Assembly (NCBI GenBank): GCA_024811115.1
Contig: JAKOGH010000771.1
Coordinates: 1 to 30,643 of the forward strand
From: Terana coerulea
Taxonomy: Eukaryota; Basidiomycota; Agaricomycetes; Polyporales; Phanerochaetaceae
Length of the DNA: 30,643 nt
Reading direction: 5' to 3'
The position numbers and the translations under genes are program-made. Below, piece by piece: positions 20,171 through 30,643 of the stretch (position 1 is its first letter; each line of letters opens with the position of its first letter). Under the pieces are notes generated by a model. The model did no database searches. It was not told where the DNA came from and saw nothing but the letters and a program-made list of their open reading frames with translations.

Positions 20171-20994
20171 CTTAGGAGATGCATAAGAAATGCCAAAGTG
20201 TGACAATGCTATACGATCATGAATGAATATCTCTGACTTTGCGGACTGACGATGCTAAGTGGGAAGTCGTGACGACCTGTTTGCAACGCGTACATCAGGG
20301 AGAAACTGCAGGAATGGGTAAACTCTTCGCGAGAAGTACTCAACATATTCTGGCTAGAGCAAGATTCGAACCAGGAGCTCCCTGCTGCGCGGCTTCATTC
20401 CGGCGCTCGTTCCAAGTCCGAGTCGGACGAGTCGGTGGCGGCACCACAGCCAGTTTGAACTCTGCCTCTTCGTCCACACCTGCTTTGAGCACTCAGCATA
20501 CGAATCGCACGATGCATCGGTCCAAGGCACTGAGCAGTATCCTTCAGATGCGTGTTTCACATCTCAGATGACAGTCTCCGGCGTGTGGTCACCGCAATTA
20601 GCCGCAATTCCGTCAAGGCTGCAACGTAAACCTGAGGTATGCCACATTCTCGCGATATTCCACGGTGTGTATTCATTGGTCCTGGTTGAATGCTACATAC
20701 TCGTATACATTTTAGAACGGCAGAACAAGCTCTCTGACCATCTTGTTTCCCAGGGAACCCTCCGACTCGGATATTGACCATCACGCAGCCACTTCTACTC
20801 GACTCCGAAACCATGAAGAGCTTTCACATGGTCAATGCAGAACTCGACCACAGGGGAGTCGTGAGTGCGATCATCTCGAGCGCTACGTCAATGTCGGGCA
20901 TGCATCTCTAGGGTACAAAGGGCGGCGCACAGGTGGCTTGGTCAAAGCACCAGGGAGCGGCCCCGTATGCCCATTCCACCCGCACGAACGCGGC
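20171..20994. other. Spacer between the two GST genes
   Basis: No gene recognised. It must hold the promoter of GST gene 2, but I see no strong TATA box near 20900. A B-box-like GGTTCGAATCT on the minus strand (about 20364-20374) has no A box and is not a tRNA. Confidence 0.4.
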
Positions 20995-21942
20995 ATGTCG
21001 CACGGAAAACAGTTTACGCTCTTCACCAACAAAGGTATCGCTCCTAATGGATGGTACGTTCCCCTCTGGTATAAATGTATTGCATCTGGTTGACGGTGCC
21101 GTCTCGTGAAGGAACGTTAACGTTGTACTTGAAGAACTCGGGCTTACTTACGAGCCTGTGTACCTCGACTTCTACAAGCAAGAACATCTGAGCCCCGAGT
21201 ACACTAAGTACAACCCCAACGGCCGCATCCCTGCGATTATCGACCATCACAACAATGACCTCGTACTATGGTATGTCCACTTTTCTCAGTCCGTTACGTC
21301 TTACCCCGAGTTGCTTATGCCCGCGACGACAGGGAGTCAGGCGCCATCTTGGTATACCTCACCGACAAGTACGATCCGGAGCACAAGATCTCCGTGGCCG
21401 GTGCCGACGAGAAGTATACGCAGCTACAGTGGCTGTATTTCCAAGCATCCGGCCAAGGCCCTTACTTCGGCCAAGCTGGATGGTTCAAGTTTCTCCACCC
21501 TGAGAAGGTCCCGAGTGCTATCGATAGGTACCAGAAGGAGATCCTCCGTGTCTTTGGCGTGCTGGAGAGTGTCTTGTCCACGCAAGACTATCTCCTCGGC
21601 GACAAAGCTACTGTTGCCGACCTGGCGTTCGTACAGTACGTACCGCTTATGTGCTTTCTACCACGAGAAGCTTACCGTCGTTTGGCTAGATGCAATGACC
21701 TGGCGGTAAACAACACGTTAGATGACTTCGACTTTGCTAAGGAATTTCCAGCTACTGCGGTGTAAGTGATGGTTTATGCTTCCGTGCCTGCTATCTGACG
21801 AACGGACCGTAGGTGGCACGCTAAGCTCACGGAGCGGCCTACAGTCAAAGAGATTGCTGGCTCTGAGAGACTCCTTCACCAAGTGAAACTCGCCCTCGGT
21901 CACGCATGGGCACGCCTCCGATGGTGCCTCGCATGCCCATGA
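20995..21942 (+). CDS. Ure2p-like glutathione S-transferase, paralogue 2 (intact)
   Basis: Five exons: 20995-21053, 21112-21270, 21333-21635, 21690-21761 and 21813-21942. All introns are GT-AG (51-62 bp), giving 723 bp and 240 aa in frame. Residues 1-90 form the thioredoxin domain: PNGW (17-20) at the catalytic loop, where Ure2p-like enzymes use Asn; NPNGRIPAI (54-62) with the cis-proline; and ESGAI (74-78), the gamma-glutamyl binding site. The C-terminal helical domain has ASGQGPYFGQAGWF (111-124) and QDYLLGDKATVADLAF (157-172), the usual capping motif. Exons 2 and 4 have exactly the lengths of paralogue 1 (159 and 72 bp), exon 3 is one base shorter and exon 5 is 51 bp longer. The C-terminus therefore extends about 17 residues further and ends RLRWCLACP. 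The start was chosen because it aligns with MSHGKQFT of paralogue 1; an upstream in-frame ATG at 20743 is not supported. Confidence 0.92.
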
Positions 21943-22312
21943 ATGTCATTGGAGATGACGTGTTTCAACCACAGAAAGCCTTACCTACCTCTACGAGCGT
22001 GCTGTCCTATATCCATCCATTCCGCGTAAAGAATGCGTATAACTTTCATGTAGAAGTGGGATTATAATGTGTATGCATTACATGCGAGCTACAATATTTA
22101 CGAGCTCTTTACCAAGTGAGATGACTGAACACTGGCGAATGCTGCCATTCGTTGCCTGATTGGGCTAGCGCTGCTCCCACTCCTCTTCATGAACCATTCG
22201 ATCAAGGTCGAACTCCACAGGCCCTTCATGCGCAAGTATTTGCGTGATTCCGACCGGATGGGCCTCTGGCAGTCCTCGAGCACGAAATGTAGCCGCTCGC
22301 CGCCGGCTGGCT
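21943..22312. other. No recognisable gene
   Basis: Sequence between the GST stop and the convergent end of X2. It probably contains the 3' untranslated regions of both. TATAATGTG at 22062-22070 is AT-rich, but no clear polyadenylation signal could be assigned. Confidence 0.35.
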
Positions 22313-24507
22313 CTAGGAGCTAACTGTTCCAGAGTCTGGTCCGCTCGTCAATGACCCGTAGATGAGGCGAGAACTCGGATGCAACCTGTCCCTGCGGCGA
22401 GCACCAGTAGGTCGAATGACGGAGAGAACGCTGCGCAGCAGACCTCGCCTGAGCCGCAGACGCCGCTGAACAAGTTGGATGGAGGCGTGATCACTTTTTC
22501 GGAGTGTAGGACGTCCGCGCGCATGCGCCACCGGTCAACGCTGACCAAGCGAGCAGTTCTTCTGTACCGAGCGCCCACTTGTACATTGCGTTATGGACTA
22601 GTGGGAGTGGATCTCGCCATCCAATCACCAAGGAAGCCGCCGGAGTGTTGGGGACGCTGTATACGGCCAGTCTGAGGCGCAAGTCAGGATGTTGCCGCCT
22701 CGGGTGCGACGCTTGTCGTGAATGAACGTCTGTCCGGATCCAGCTGCGCATCTTCATTCGTCTTTGAAGGCAAGTCAGTCGTCCTTGGTCTGCCGAATTG
22801 AGTTCAATTATGCAGAGACGTGGTTCACGTCGAAGAGGTCCCTTGACGGTGAAACGGCCAAACAGTCTTCCAGCGCAGATGGCGCGTTCCGTCCGCACAC
22901 GGTTCCCTCGCGCCTGGACCCGTATGTCAAGTACGGGCACGGCTCGGCGACGGTGGTACAATTTTTTCTTCCAGCTGAGGGAGCGGAAAGTGCATGTGCG
23001 ATCTGAAATGTTCGGGTCGTGAGTAAATGTACGTTTAAGACGAGCGTGTGCTTACTGGTGTTCTCCTCACACCACCGACTCCAACTCCACGCCAGGCAAA
23101 GCTGCAGGACGGAGCTGTTGGAGATGATGGTTCCAACTTATGCATAGCGTCGCCGATAACCACTGTCGAAGTTCACATGTCTGGCGTTGCCGCACGATCA
23201 CAGCGAGGAGTAGCTCGAACTTTCGAAAATGTTTGTCGAGTTTTCTACCCATTGACCTTCTGGGTCGAGTGAAGATGGTCCATTTTCGTTCTCTGATCTT
23301 CGCCCTGAGTAGACCGTTAGAAGTGTTGAGCACCTGCATATCGTGATCACACTCACCATTGTCTTTAGCGACCGCTAAACCTCGTTCCTTCGCCTAGCAC
23401 CACCGCTTCTTGTCAGAGATGTTCTTCAAACGAGTTCCGAAAATGGACTGTTAGAGCGGCTGCTGGCCGCTGTGGTCGAGTTTGATGTTCTCTGCTGACT
23501 GAAGCGGAGGAGCAGCCTTCCGTGACTGGGGTTGGTAGGCTGTGCAGCCAGTCTACTGGCCGAGAACTGCCATGCGTGAACGGTTTTTATATTGCAACTT
23601 CGTTGTAGCGTGAATTCCTGTTGTGAATGCGACCATGATCGGAGGTCCTCGAAGGTGTGCGTACGTTGGAAGTAGAAGAACGCCGAACGCCATAGACTAC
23701 CTGTATTCTCGTCAGCATACGCCACTGCACGGATATTCAAGCACACGCACCTTCTTAAGAGTCCTTGTGCCATCCAGTCGATCTTTTCGCACCTCTACGC
23801 ACGCCTACTAGTAGCAGGTGGAGTTAGGGAAAGTCACACGCGCCCAGCTTGTCCCTCCACTGCTCGATAAGCGGCTGCGTGATGTTGTCCGCAGCAAAGT
23901 GAAGGGTGCCGAAGGTTGTGCATTGTGCGAGTACTGTCGGAATGCTGGTACGTAGTACGGTGGCTGGGTGGTCAGGCGAACGTCCAGTTATGCGCTTCAA
24001 CTTGAAGATGGATGTCGTGGTTTCGGGGCGTGGGGTGGCGTGAGTGAATCATCTCAGCGTAGTGGTAGGGGTATACATGGGGTTGAGAAATGGCAGGCTA
24101 GAACGATATTTGAGGAGAAGACGCAGCAGGGAAAGGGGACTGCAGTGAGTGACTTGGAGGAAGGAGCTGGAGTCTCGAGAAGCATCCGCCAGCCCGGCGT
24201 AGTGGCGCTGTTAACACGTGCACCGCACGTGGGCTAATATTTTCGAGCAACCTGCAGCTGCCGTGCCTCTTGAGCGATGTTGACTGACTCGGTATGTAGC
24301 GATACACACGTATTGAGAACGCGGCTAGTTGTTTCTTACTAATACAATCCTTTGGTTTTGTAGGTGAAATGTCGCCGAGTCGAGGAGGAACAATTGAAGT
24401 TGTCCTGCTTTGACGGCGTCACTGAAGTGCTCATGAACTGCTGCGGTAGCCGACAGCTTTTCTTGTGCTTGCTTTACCGCGAAGAATCTGGTTCCGTTCA
24501 ACTGCAC
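22313..24507 (-). CDS. X2: minus-strand gene of unknown function, copy 2
   Basis: I do not recognise the family. The most 5' open exon (24507 down to 24325) could start MQLNGTRFFAVKQAQEKL. A second open stretch (about 23940-23824) reads VLAQCTTFGTLHF then QPLIEQWRDKLGA. The third, and longest (22961-22491), contains LNSADQGRLTCLQ and ends with a hydrophobic stretch near LVIGWRD. The overlapping frame 22578-22348 has EVCCAAFSPSFDLLVLAAG. Conserved amino-acid matches to 1.3-4.5 kb indicate that these were exons. Intron limits could not be settled and some frame changes are not explained by introns, so this may also be a pseudogene. Near 24210-24230 and 3918-3940 both copies keep two CACGTG-like sites separated by a few bases (CACGTGCGGTGCACGTG here). 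Confidence 0.4.
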
Positions 24508-26000
24508 GTGTAACTTAATATGTCTATGTTACGCTAATGACCTTTGTCAAGACAGTGGGAAACCTCTGCCGCACCGATCCATGCTCTGACATAGGGCATC
24601 ATATCGACCGGCGGGTCTACCGACCGCCAGTGGCCGTATACGAGCACTGCCACTACCAACAAATACCGCAATCTCACAAGCTGCAGCTCCATTCCCTTCA
24701 ATATCATGCGTTTCTGTGTGGGCTGTGCCTCCATTCCGCTTCAGGGTCTCGCCATATGTCGGACAGCACTCTGTGCAATCATGGCGTGCGCCCGGCAGCT
24801 TCCGTTGCCTCGGAAGACTCAGACGCGGAGGGTAATAGGGCTTTCATCGCACGCTTACCAACACCTTGATGCTTCATCGCCGGCGCTGTCTTCCTCCTGG
24901 ACGGTCGCCGCAGACGCGAAACTGTCCGCAAAGGCCGCACATGCCTGTATCCATTTCACCCTACAGCCGCAAGAGAAGGGGCGAGCCGTCACCACTGGGC
25001 GTATGGGTACAAATATAGCTACTAGTGAGTGGTATGTACTCTTTTTTTTCCTCAGCTCCGTAGGCTTTACCGCCTAGAATACAAGGCCGTTGCTGTGGGG
25101 GCGGGCGTCAAGAGTCAAGCAAAATTACCGGCCCCCACTCTTGTATGAATGGAGCGGAGGTGGAACTATCACTCCTCCGGCTGTGCCTCTCTATACCGGC
25201 ACTGCACTCTATGTAGTGAGTGTCTTTTCTTTGGCCTCTCACGCAGTTCAGCTCAGCTTATCTAGGGTCCTACTTTACCGAAAATCCATCAACTGCACCC
25301 TGCATCACCGTATTTCGGCCCTCCTAATTGCCTGGACTCTAGTGGATAATGCAGAAATTGAAATCGTGCCCTGCCAGTCATCTCCGCTTTGACGACTGCT
25401 TGGATATTGGGAAGTCTGGAAGAGACAATCGCAAGCCTTTGTGGTCTCTTGCATGCAGGTCCCTACTACTGTAAGTATTCGCACTCTCGTCTCTATCTTT
25501 CAGCGGATTTTCTTGTCGGGTTCACTGCTTTCACCTCCAGTGATCTACATACTGCCATCGAGACATTCTGAGTGGCTGGTTTTGTGTATGCCTCTACGCA
25601 TGTGATCTCCTGCTGCGATTACTTGCTGATCCTCATACAGCGGTACCGACCTCTGCGGCTTCATTCGTGCATTTTTGCACCTCGTGTTCGCTTCTTCACC
25701 ACCGCTTTGGCCCAATCTTGTGGCCGCAGTGACTCTCAACCGGTAATATTTGCTCGTGCCGGAGACAAGAGGGCGTCTGACAAGATCCAATGGAGTGCGA
25801 AATTCTTACACGCGCTCTCGGGGTGCGTTCTATGCGGTTGGCATAGCCTTATTTTGACGATCAATAATGCTTCACGCCCTGAGCAGCTGTGTCAAGGGCA
25901 AAGGGACTACCGTCGAAATGAACTAAATGTGATAGCCATGGGCTGGGAGGGAAATTGGGAGTTCTCGCTGCTGATGGAATGGCAGCATTGAAGACGTGAG
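24508..26000. other. Intergenic stretch between X2 and DUF6533 gene 2
   Basis: The divergent intergenic region of the second gene pair, longer than expected for fungi (about 1.5 kb). Plus-strand frames at 24537-25077, 25090-25571 and 25572-25991 are open but have no motif I recognise and no convincing splice pattern. Confidence 0.35.
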
Positions 26001-26007
26001 TATATAA
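26001..26007 (+). promoter_or_regulatory. TATA box of DUF6533 gene 2
   Basis: TATATAA in the context GTGAGTATATAA, 65 bp before the ATG at 26072. Context and spacing match those of gene 1 (13122). Confidence 0.6.
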
Positions 26008-26071
26008 CCTTGCGTACTTGTGAAGAGTACTCACCATTCTTGAACTCCCAGGAAGCCGCACCACTCGCACC

Positions 26072-27774
26072 ATGTCTCTAACCACCGCGGCATATACGCA
26101 GGAAATTCTCGCACTGTGCGTCTTGCCGTTTGAGACCCCTCTTGGTGTATGCTCACCGTGACCTTATGCCAGTCGCCTGGAGAACTACTTGACGTATGCC
26201 GTGACCGGTGAGTATTGCTTAGCGATTTGTTAGCCGTACCTCCACTCACTCCAAGTACCCTTGTTTATGTTTGGTTCGCAAGCGATGTCCATCTATGAAT
26301 ATGCCATCACCTTTGGGCGGGAAGTCGCAACCGTCTGGACCAGAAACTTGACGGTAACCTCCTCTCTGTTGCTCAGCACCGCGCTGGGTGATGGCCTTGG
26401 GCCAGATTGCTACGTTGTTGCCGACATCGCCGGAGGTTAGTAGCATTATATATCTGTGGTAGTTGATCACTCGCTCAAGTCAATATGTAGAGGTGAGCAT
26501 TTCTAGGTGGTAATGTACCAGATCCCTCGCCGCTAAAATGGAACTCTCAGCTGCAAGCCTATTGCCCTTGTTGCCCAGGCACTTATCTACGTTAGCTTTG
26601 TCCAGGTGGCCCGTATGTTTTCAAATTACTTTCCGTGGCATGATTAGACGGCTTATCTCTGATGACAGTGTTCTCGGCCATTCGAGCGTACGCCATGTCA
26701 TCTTCATACAGATATTGCAAGGCGATCTTTGCTGCCATTCTTCTACTTGGCCTGGCACCAGTTGGCACGAATGCGGTAAGGACTTCCTGGTCGTCGGGTA
26801 GCAGCCGCTGAGATGCTGGGCATCAACGCAGATTTTCTTCGCCCGCTCCAAGTACATGTATGCTGGCCCTCCGCTCAGAGGGTGTAGCGACAGCGTCACA
26901 ATCTCCTCGGATGTGTCTCACATGTGAGGTTCCAACTAAATCTTAACGTTCAAAATTGCTCACTTCATCGTCTAGTCGTGCGTATGAGACGTACTTCGGC
27001 CTGCTCCCCAGCTTACCTAGATCCAGTCTCCTTTATCGCAAGATGCTCGCTCATTTTTGCTGACTTGTTGGTTCTGCTGTTGACATGGGTCAAGACTTAC
27101 GGACAGTGGCGAGAGGCGAGAAGTATGAAGCTATCCCTATCGATATCGTCCTGTCTTCTCCGCGACGGTGAGTGCATGTAGCATTGATCCCGAAGAGGCA
27201 ACTAATCAACATCTTAGGTACTTGGTATTTTATGTACGAGATGTCCATATTGTGCAGATGCAGCCATCTGACGGTAGACCGTACTAATTTTTACATCCAT
27301 TAGAGGCCTTGCTTGGGGTAAATGTCACGGAGATATCATCGTTTGGGAAGGACGCTACCGTGGTCCGTAACTTCGTCCATCAGAAACGTCCTTAACAATA
27401 ACACTACGCCTGATTAGGGGCAAAACATCGTACAGCAGCTTATTGTGTCGATGGTAAGCTCATGCCATCCCAAGCTTCGTGAAGCTAATCAACAAATACC
27501 GCAACAGCCCCCTGTTCTTCTGAGCCGCTTCATGCTCAACCTCCGCCAACTCAACAGTGCCAGTGACTCCCAAGCACACGAAGCCCAACGGTTCTCGAAA
27601 TTTACGATGTCGAACTTCCGGGTTCCTTCAGCTGTGATTGGTAATATCGGCGAATCTCTCGATCATGGTCAGGCGGAAAGACTTGACCACGCTGACGGAG
27701 AGACTGAGCTTCCATCTCCTGAGCCGCAGCTGGCAAGAGAGGCGCAACCCGTTGCTGGGCCTTCGACTGTGTAG
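26072..27774 (+). CDS. DUF6533-domain seven-helix membrane protein 2
   Basis: Paralogue of the gene at 13195, with which it shares exon sizes and phases. Exons that can be placed: 26072-26115, 26173-26207, 26283-26435, 26558-26612 and 26669-26775, and one from 26832. A later exon, starting near 27048, ends at 27167 before the intron 27168-27217. The family motif is SIYEYAITFGREVATVWTR (exon 3). Other membrane segments include IFAAILLLGLAPVGTNA and SLIFADLLVLLLTWVKTY, then CLLRDGTWYF. The cytosolic tail runs from SRFMLNLRQL through FRVPSAVIGNIGE to AQPVAGPSTV at 27774. Exon 3 is 153 bp against 152 in gene 1: one extra base near 26379-26382, in AGCACCGCGCTGG, shifts the frame between two well-conserved halves. 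The exon junctions around 26924-27050 and 27240-27500 are uncertain. Start chosen by homology and TATA spacing. Confidence 0.78.
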
Positions 27775-29664
27775 TCATGGACATAGTGTGAATGAACCCA
27801 ATATCGACATACTACAGAGAATTTTCGGACAGTGTAGGCGGGGTTTATTCATAAATGTATTGCCTGTATCATATTTGTCTATGAGTTCTCGTATCTTGCG
27901 ATTGAAGCTACATCGCACAAACCGCAACAACCTTGCTCAACTCACGACTAGACTGGATACGCGAAGTCGAACTCATATTCCACTCGAAAACTCGGCGCAT
28001 CCACTGTAAAAATGTAGATGCACAGCAGCAGCCGGTAGCAATTGTCTGCAAAGCTAAGGTCACTGGCGACGTCGTCCACTTGCAATGACAACGACAGGTG
28101 CACGAGAGCTTCACAGTTATCAACTTGAGCAGGCCGTTAGATGCGATGAGATCCTGCCTATCGCTATAGCACTCAACAGTGCTTTCTCCCACCACTGAAA
28201 TCCGTTTAGGCTCGAACCAACCGCCCTGGCACGAAATAGTGACCATTCGTTCACCCTGGGAGCAAAGCTTCTGTCTTTGTTGCAGTCATCCATGCCTCAG
28301 GTACGGGAAAGGGATACTGAGGCAGCAAGTGATCGTTGGCGGCTATGGACGGCACATGGAACCGGCCGTGACAACCTGCTTGAGCAGTGCGTTAGATGCA
28401 TCAAACTCGGCCGTACCACTACACGAATTACCGTTATTGCCAGTGCCCAGAGAATACGTATCTTCGTGATGACCAGACCGACAAAGACAGACCGACATCG
28501 GAGGCCACACAAGCAGACGTCGTGAGCTAACACGTATATCAGCTTAAGGAGAACGAATTCCGCTGTCGGCATGAAGGCTTCGCCACCGCGGTTTATAGAC
28601 GACTCGCGACATGCGGTAGCCGGCGAGGATCGAGCGAGAGCCCAGCAAACGACACGTCACGGAAGAATAAAACCCGCATATTGAGAACAGGGTAAGGCAG
28701 AGGCTCGCCTTGCACTTTGCCGATACGAGGCGAAGACGGCGGGGGTAGCAGGGACGTGCGTGTCGGAAGCGTCAGCGTAGCAAGGGACCTTGTACTGCTC
28801 CACAGGCTGGACAGGTATCGAAGTATCGAAGTATACCGCCGGGGGATCTTTAAAAGGCTCTGAACGGTATTAAACGGGAGCTGGGCACAGTGCTTGGTGT
28901 TGCAGGGATGGTGGCAAAACAGACGACGGCCTTAGTCGCAGTGCGTGCACGGGCGAGGAGCAAGGAGCGGTTGAAGGCCAGTTTTACTTCCTGCATCCTC
29001 GATTGAAGTAGCGAGTCTGTCGAGCAGTCATCACTCTTGTGTCAAGCCGCCATAGCCGTATTACACACCTCAACTCGTTCAGAGCTTCGCTTCACAGCAC
29101 CGACCGCACAGCTCGCCGCCGGGGATAGCTGGCCTTCAACTTCTCCGTGTGCCCATCCATGCGTTTAGCAATGGCCCCAAGCCCCTGTCGCTCTACCTGT
29201 CGACGCTTGACGGTGCTATTCTGTCCCATTCGTTGATGTGGATATGATGAATAACGGTGACGATGGTTTCTCAAGCCCAGTGAGAACCGCGAATATTGAG
29301 GAATATCAAGCAATATCGTGGTGCATGAGAAGCCCGTCCGAGATAAACCGGACTACTGACAGCTATCTCTAGCTATGCTCAGGCGCCAAGACGTGGCTTT
29401 GTGATGGCTTTACTCCTTATTTTACTGTCTTTTAAGACTATTGGCACTGCACTGACGTTAAAACTCCATGACGTAGTCTATCGCATCTACTTAAGGTTAA
29501 CGCGCCTTGCTCTTCGCCACCTACCTTTTCTCTTCCTCCCTACCACACATTGACCCAGCAGGACCACCAGAAGTGGCAAGATCAACATACCACCGTCCAC
29601 GCAACGCCAAACGAAGCGAAACAGCAAGAACATGTCATCGCGCCGAGCGCAGCTCCCAGTGGTT
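27775..29664. other. No recognisable gene
   Basis: A gene-poor stretch of about 1.9 kb. Open frames on both strands lack recognisable domains. On the minus strand about 28830-28640 reads as two overlapping proline-containing frames (for example GEPLPYPVLNM), but nothing identifies them. A short direct doublet GTATCGAA lies at about 28814-28832. Confidence 0.35.
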
Positions 29665-29767
29665 AGGACGACGCACGAAGACCTTTTGTCCAGGACGGCG
29701 CGTGAAGACCTGTCGCTCAGGACATCGCGCGCCAAGATGAGAACGATGCGTGAGGACCTGTCCTACA
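29665..29767. repeat. Degenerate 27-bp tandem repeat, about four units
   Basis: Units start AGGACGACGCACGAAGACC (29665), AGGACGGCGCGTGAAGACC (29692), then AGGACATCGCGCG (29719) and GATGCGTGAGGACC (29745). The unit lengths are 27, 27, 26 and about 23. The period is a multiple of three, but no coding context is evident. Confidence 0.65.
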
Positions 29768-29875
29768 AGACAACGCGCAAACCCAGCGGGATGGCGTGCG
29801 GGATGTAGAAGTGCAGCGCATACAGCGGCGTACACTCCTACCGAGGCCTAGAGGAAGCTAGGATGGTTACTCACC

Positions 29876-30095
29876 TGTAGGTTGGTATGGATACACGTAA
29901 GTGGGTTGAGAGTTGTAAGAGTCTTATTAGAGTATGGCGCAGAGGGCTGCCTTATATACAATACTGGGTGGCTGTACTACAAACAGACACAAATAGATAC
30001 CAGGACAATAGACAATAGGTATCGTCAGGGTGGAACCTGGTAGAACAATAGAGAAGATATGAGTAGAGCGCTTACGGCGTCTATCTGACTCAACA
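29876..30095 (-). repeat. 3' LTR of copia element 2
   Basis: On the minus strand it begins TGTTGAGTCAG (30095) directly after a purine tract, and most likely ends CCTACA at 29876, giving a 220-bp LTR with TG...CA termini. A TATA box TATATAAG (minus, 29958-29951) lies within it. The other LTR is outside the window, so the outer end at 29876 and the target duplication (possibly 29871-29875) cannot be checked. It is unrelated in sequence to the LTRs of element 1. Confidence 0.7.
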
Positions 30096-30108
30096 CTCCT
30101 CCTAACCT
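30096..30108 (-). other. Polypurine tract of copia element 2
   Basis: AGGTTAGGAGGAG on the minus strand, ending at the first base of the LTR. It is the expected plus-strand primer. Confidence 0.65.
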
Positions 30109-30143
30109 AGCACGGCGTACTGCCTGCGCTGGTTTTGTCAGCG

Positions 30144-30643
30144 CTAGTTAGCAGCGATGCGAAGTCCGAGCATTGGTCGGAACTTCTCAATCTTGACCCT
30201 GCCCAGATTCTTGGTAAAGATATCTGCGGGATTGTCAACGCCAGGTACGAAGAGTACTTGACGTGGCCAGCTTCAACGACATCGCGAATGTAGTGGTAGC
30301 GAATGTCGATGTGCTTAGTGCGCTTTTCAGTAACGGGATTTTCCGAGACGAATAGAGCGCCCTGGTTGTCGCTGCAGATGGGTACTTTCTCGAAGTTGTA
30401 ACCGAGTTCAGAGAGGATATTTTGAATCCACATGACTTCTCGGGAGCAGTCGCTGAGTGCCATATATTCGGCATCTTTAGTCGACGTTGCTACAGACTTC
30501 TGTGCCCAAGAGCTACAGTTAAAAGCTCCTCCTGCAAGCATTAGCAGGAAGCCAGTCCGAGAGCGCGGTCGGGCAGCCGCCCAATCTGCATCGGTATACG
30601 CCACCAAGCCTAACCCGGAAGAGCCGTCATACTCGAGTGTGTA
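30144..30643 (-). pseudogene. pol: Copia element 2 pol, RNase H end, partial
   Basis: The minus strand encodes a copia RNase H: VAYTDADWA, CSSWAQKSVATSTKDAEYMAL, ICSDNQGALFV and TEKRTKHIDIRYHYIRD. The conserved DADWA, E of the DAEY block and SDNQ acidic residues are present. Near 30250 the frame shifts by one base. The expected continuation (PGVDNPADIFTKNLG, then a stop at 30144-30146) lies in the next frame, so the longer open frame to 30107 is an artefact of that shift. The rest of pol and gag, and the 5' LTR, lie beyond 30643. This element belongs to a different copia lineage from element 1, judging by the RNase H sequence and the much shorter LTR. Confidence 0.85.

Noticed and set aside
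20354..20400. Possible minus-strand tRNA with GGTTCGAATCT
   Set aside because: No A box at the right distance, and the T stem and acceptor do not pair.
20743..20994. Upstream in-frame start for GST gene 2
   Set aside because: Sequence before MSHGKQFT has no GST similarity, and paralogue 1 starts at the same Met.
30107..30240. C-terminal extension of the copia 2 ORF to 30107
   Set aside because: The family-like continuation is in the neighbouring frame with a stop at 30144. The extension results from a one-base shift.
1..30643. CRISPR arrays, bacterial operons, rRNA, biosynthetic cluster
   Set aside because: No regular spacer-repeat array, no Shine-Dalgarno-linked ORFs and no core biosynthetic enzyme. 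The introns show that the DNA is eukaryotic.

Overview
The window is eukaryotic and fits a basidiomycete fungus, most likely an agaricomycete such as a wood-rotting polypore. The signs are short GT-AG introns of about 50-70 bp, two genes of the basidiomycete DUF6533 seven-helix membrane family, a tandem pair of Ure2p-like glutathione transferases, F-box and cytochrome P450 remnants, and Ty1/copia retrotransposons. The species call is inference.

Layout. 1-0.85 kb: nothing recognised. 0.85-4.5 kb: a decayed minus-strand gene of unknown function (X1), interrupted by a 721-bp Mutator-like MITE with about 207-bp inverted repeats and a 9-bp target duplication. 4.5-12.7 kb: a complete copia element with two almost identical LTRs and a perfect 5-bp target duplication (TTGAC). 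Its gag and pol are frameshifted, and its reverse transcriptase is split by a 2.48-kb AT-rich, CpG-poor insertion. That insertion carries a CpG-rich tandem-repeat core and a tRNA-like segment. 13.2-14.9 kb: DUF6533 gene 1 (plus). 15.1-15.5 kb: a P450 remnant (minus). 16.5-17.3 kb: a TATA box and a broken F-box gene. 19.3-21.9 kb: two five-exon GST paralogues in tandem (plus). 22.3-24.5 kb: X2, a second copy of the unknown minus-strand gene. 26.1-27.8 kb: DUF6533 gene 2 (plus). 29.7 kb: a 27-bp tandem repeat. 29.9-30.6 kb: LTR and 3' end of pol of a second, unrelated copia element on the minus strand, running off the window.

Two themes stand out. First, X and the DUF6533 gene occur twice in the same order and divergent orientation, so an old duplication of the pair, later split by transposons and flanking the GST pair, explains much of the window. 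Second, most reading-frame breaks are single-base indels, several in C, G or T runs. This includes genes whose splice sites and domain residues are intact. Part of the apparent decay may therefore be residual sequencing error and should be excluded before anything is called a pseudogene.

I saw no CRISPR array, no rRNA, and no defence or biosynthetic system. The most unusual object is the composite insertion inside the copia reverse transcriptase.
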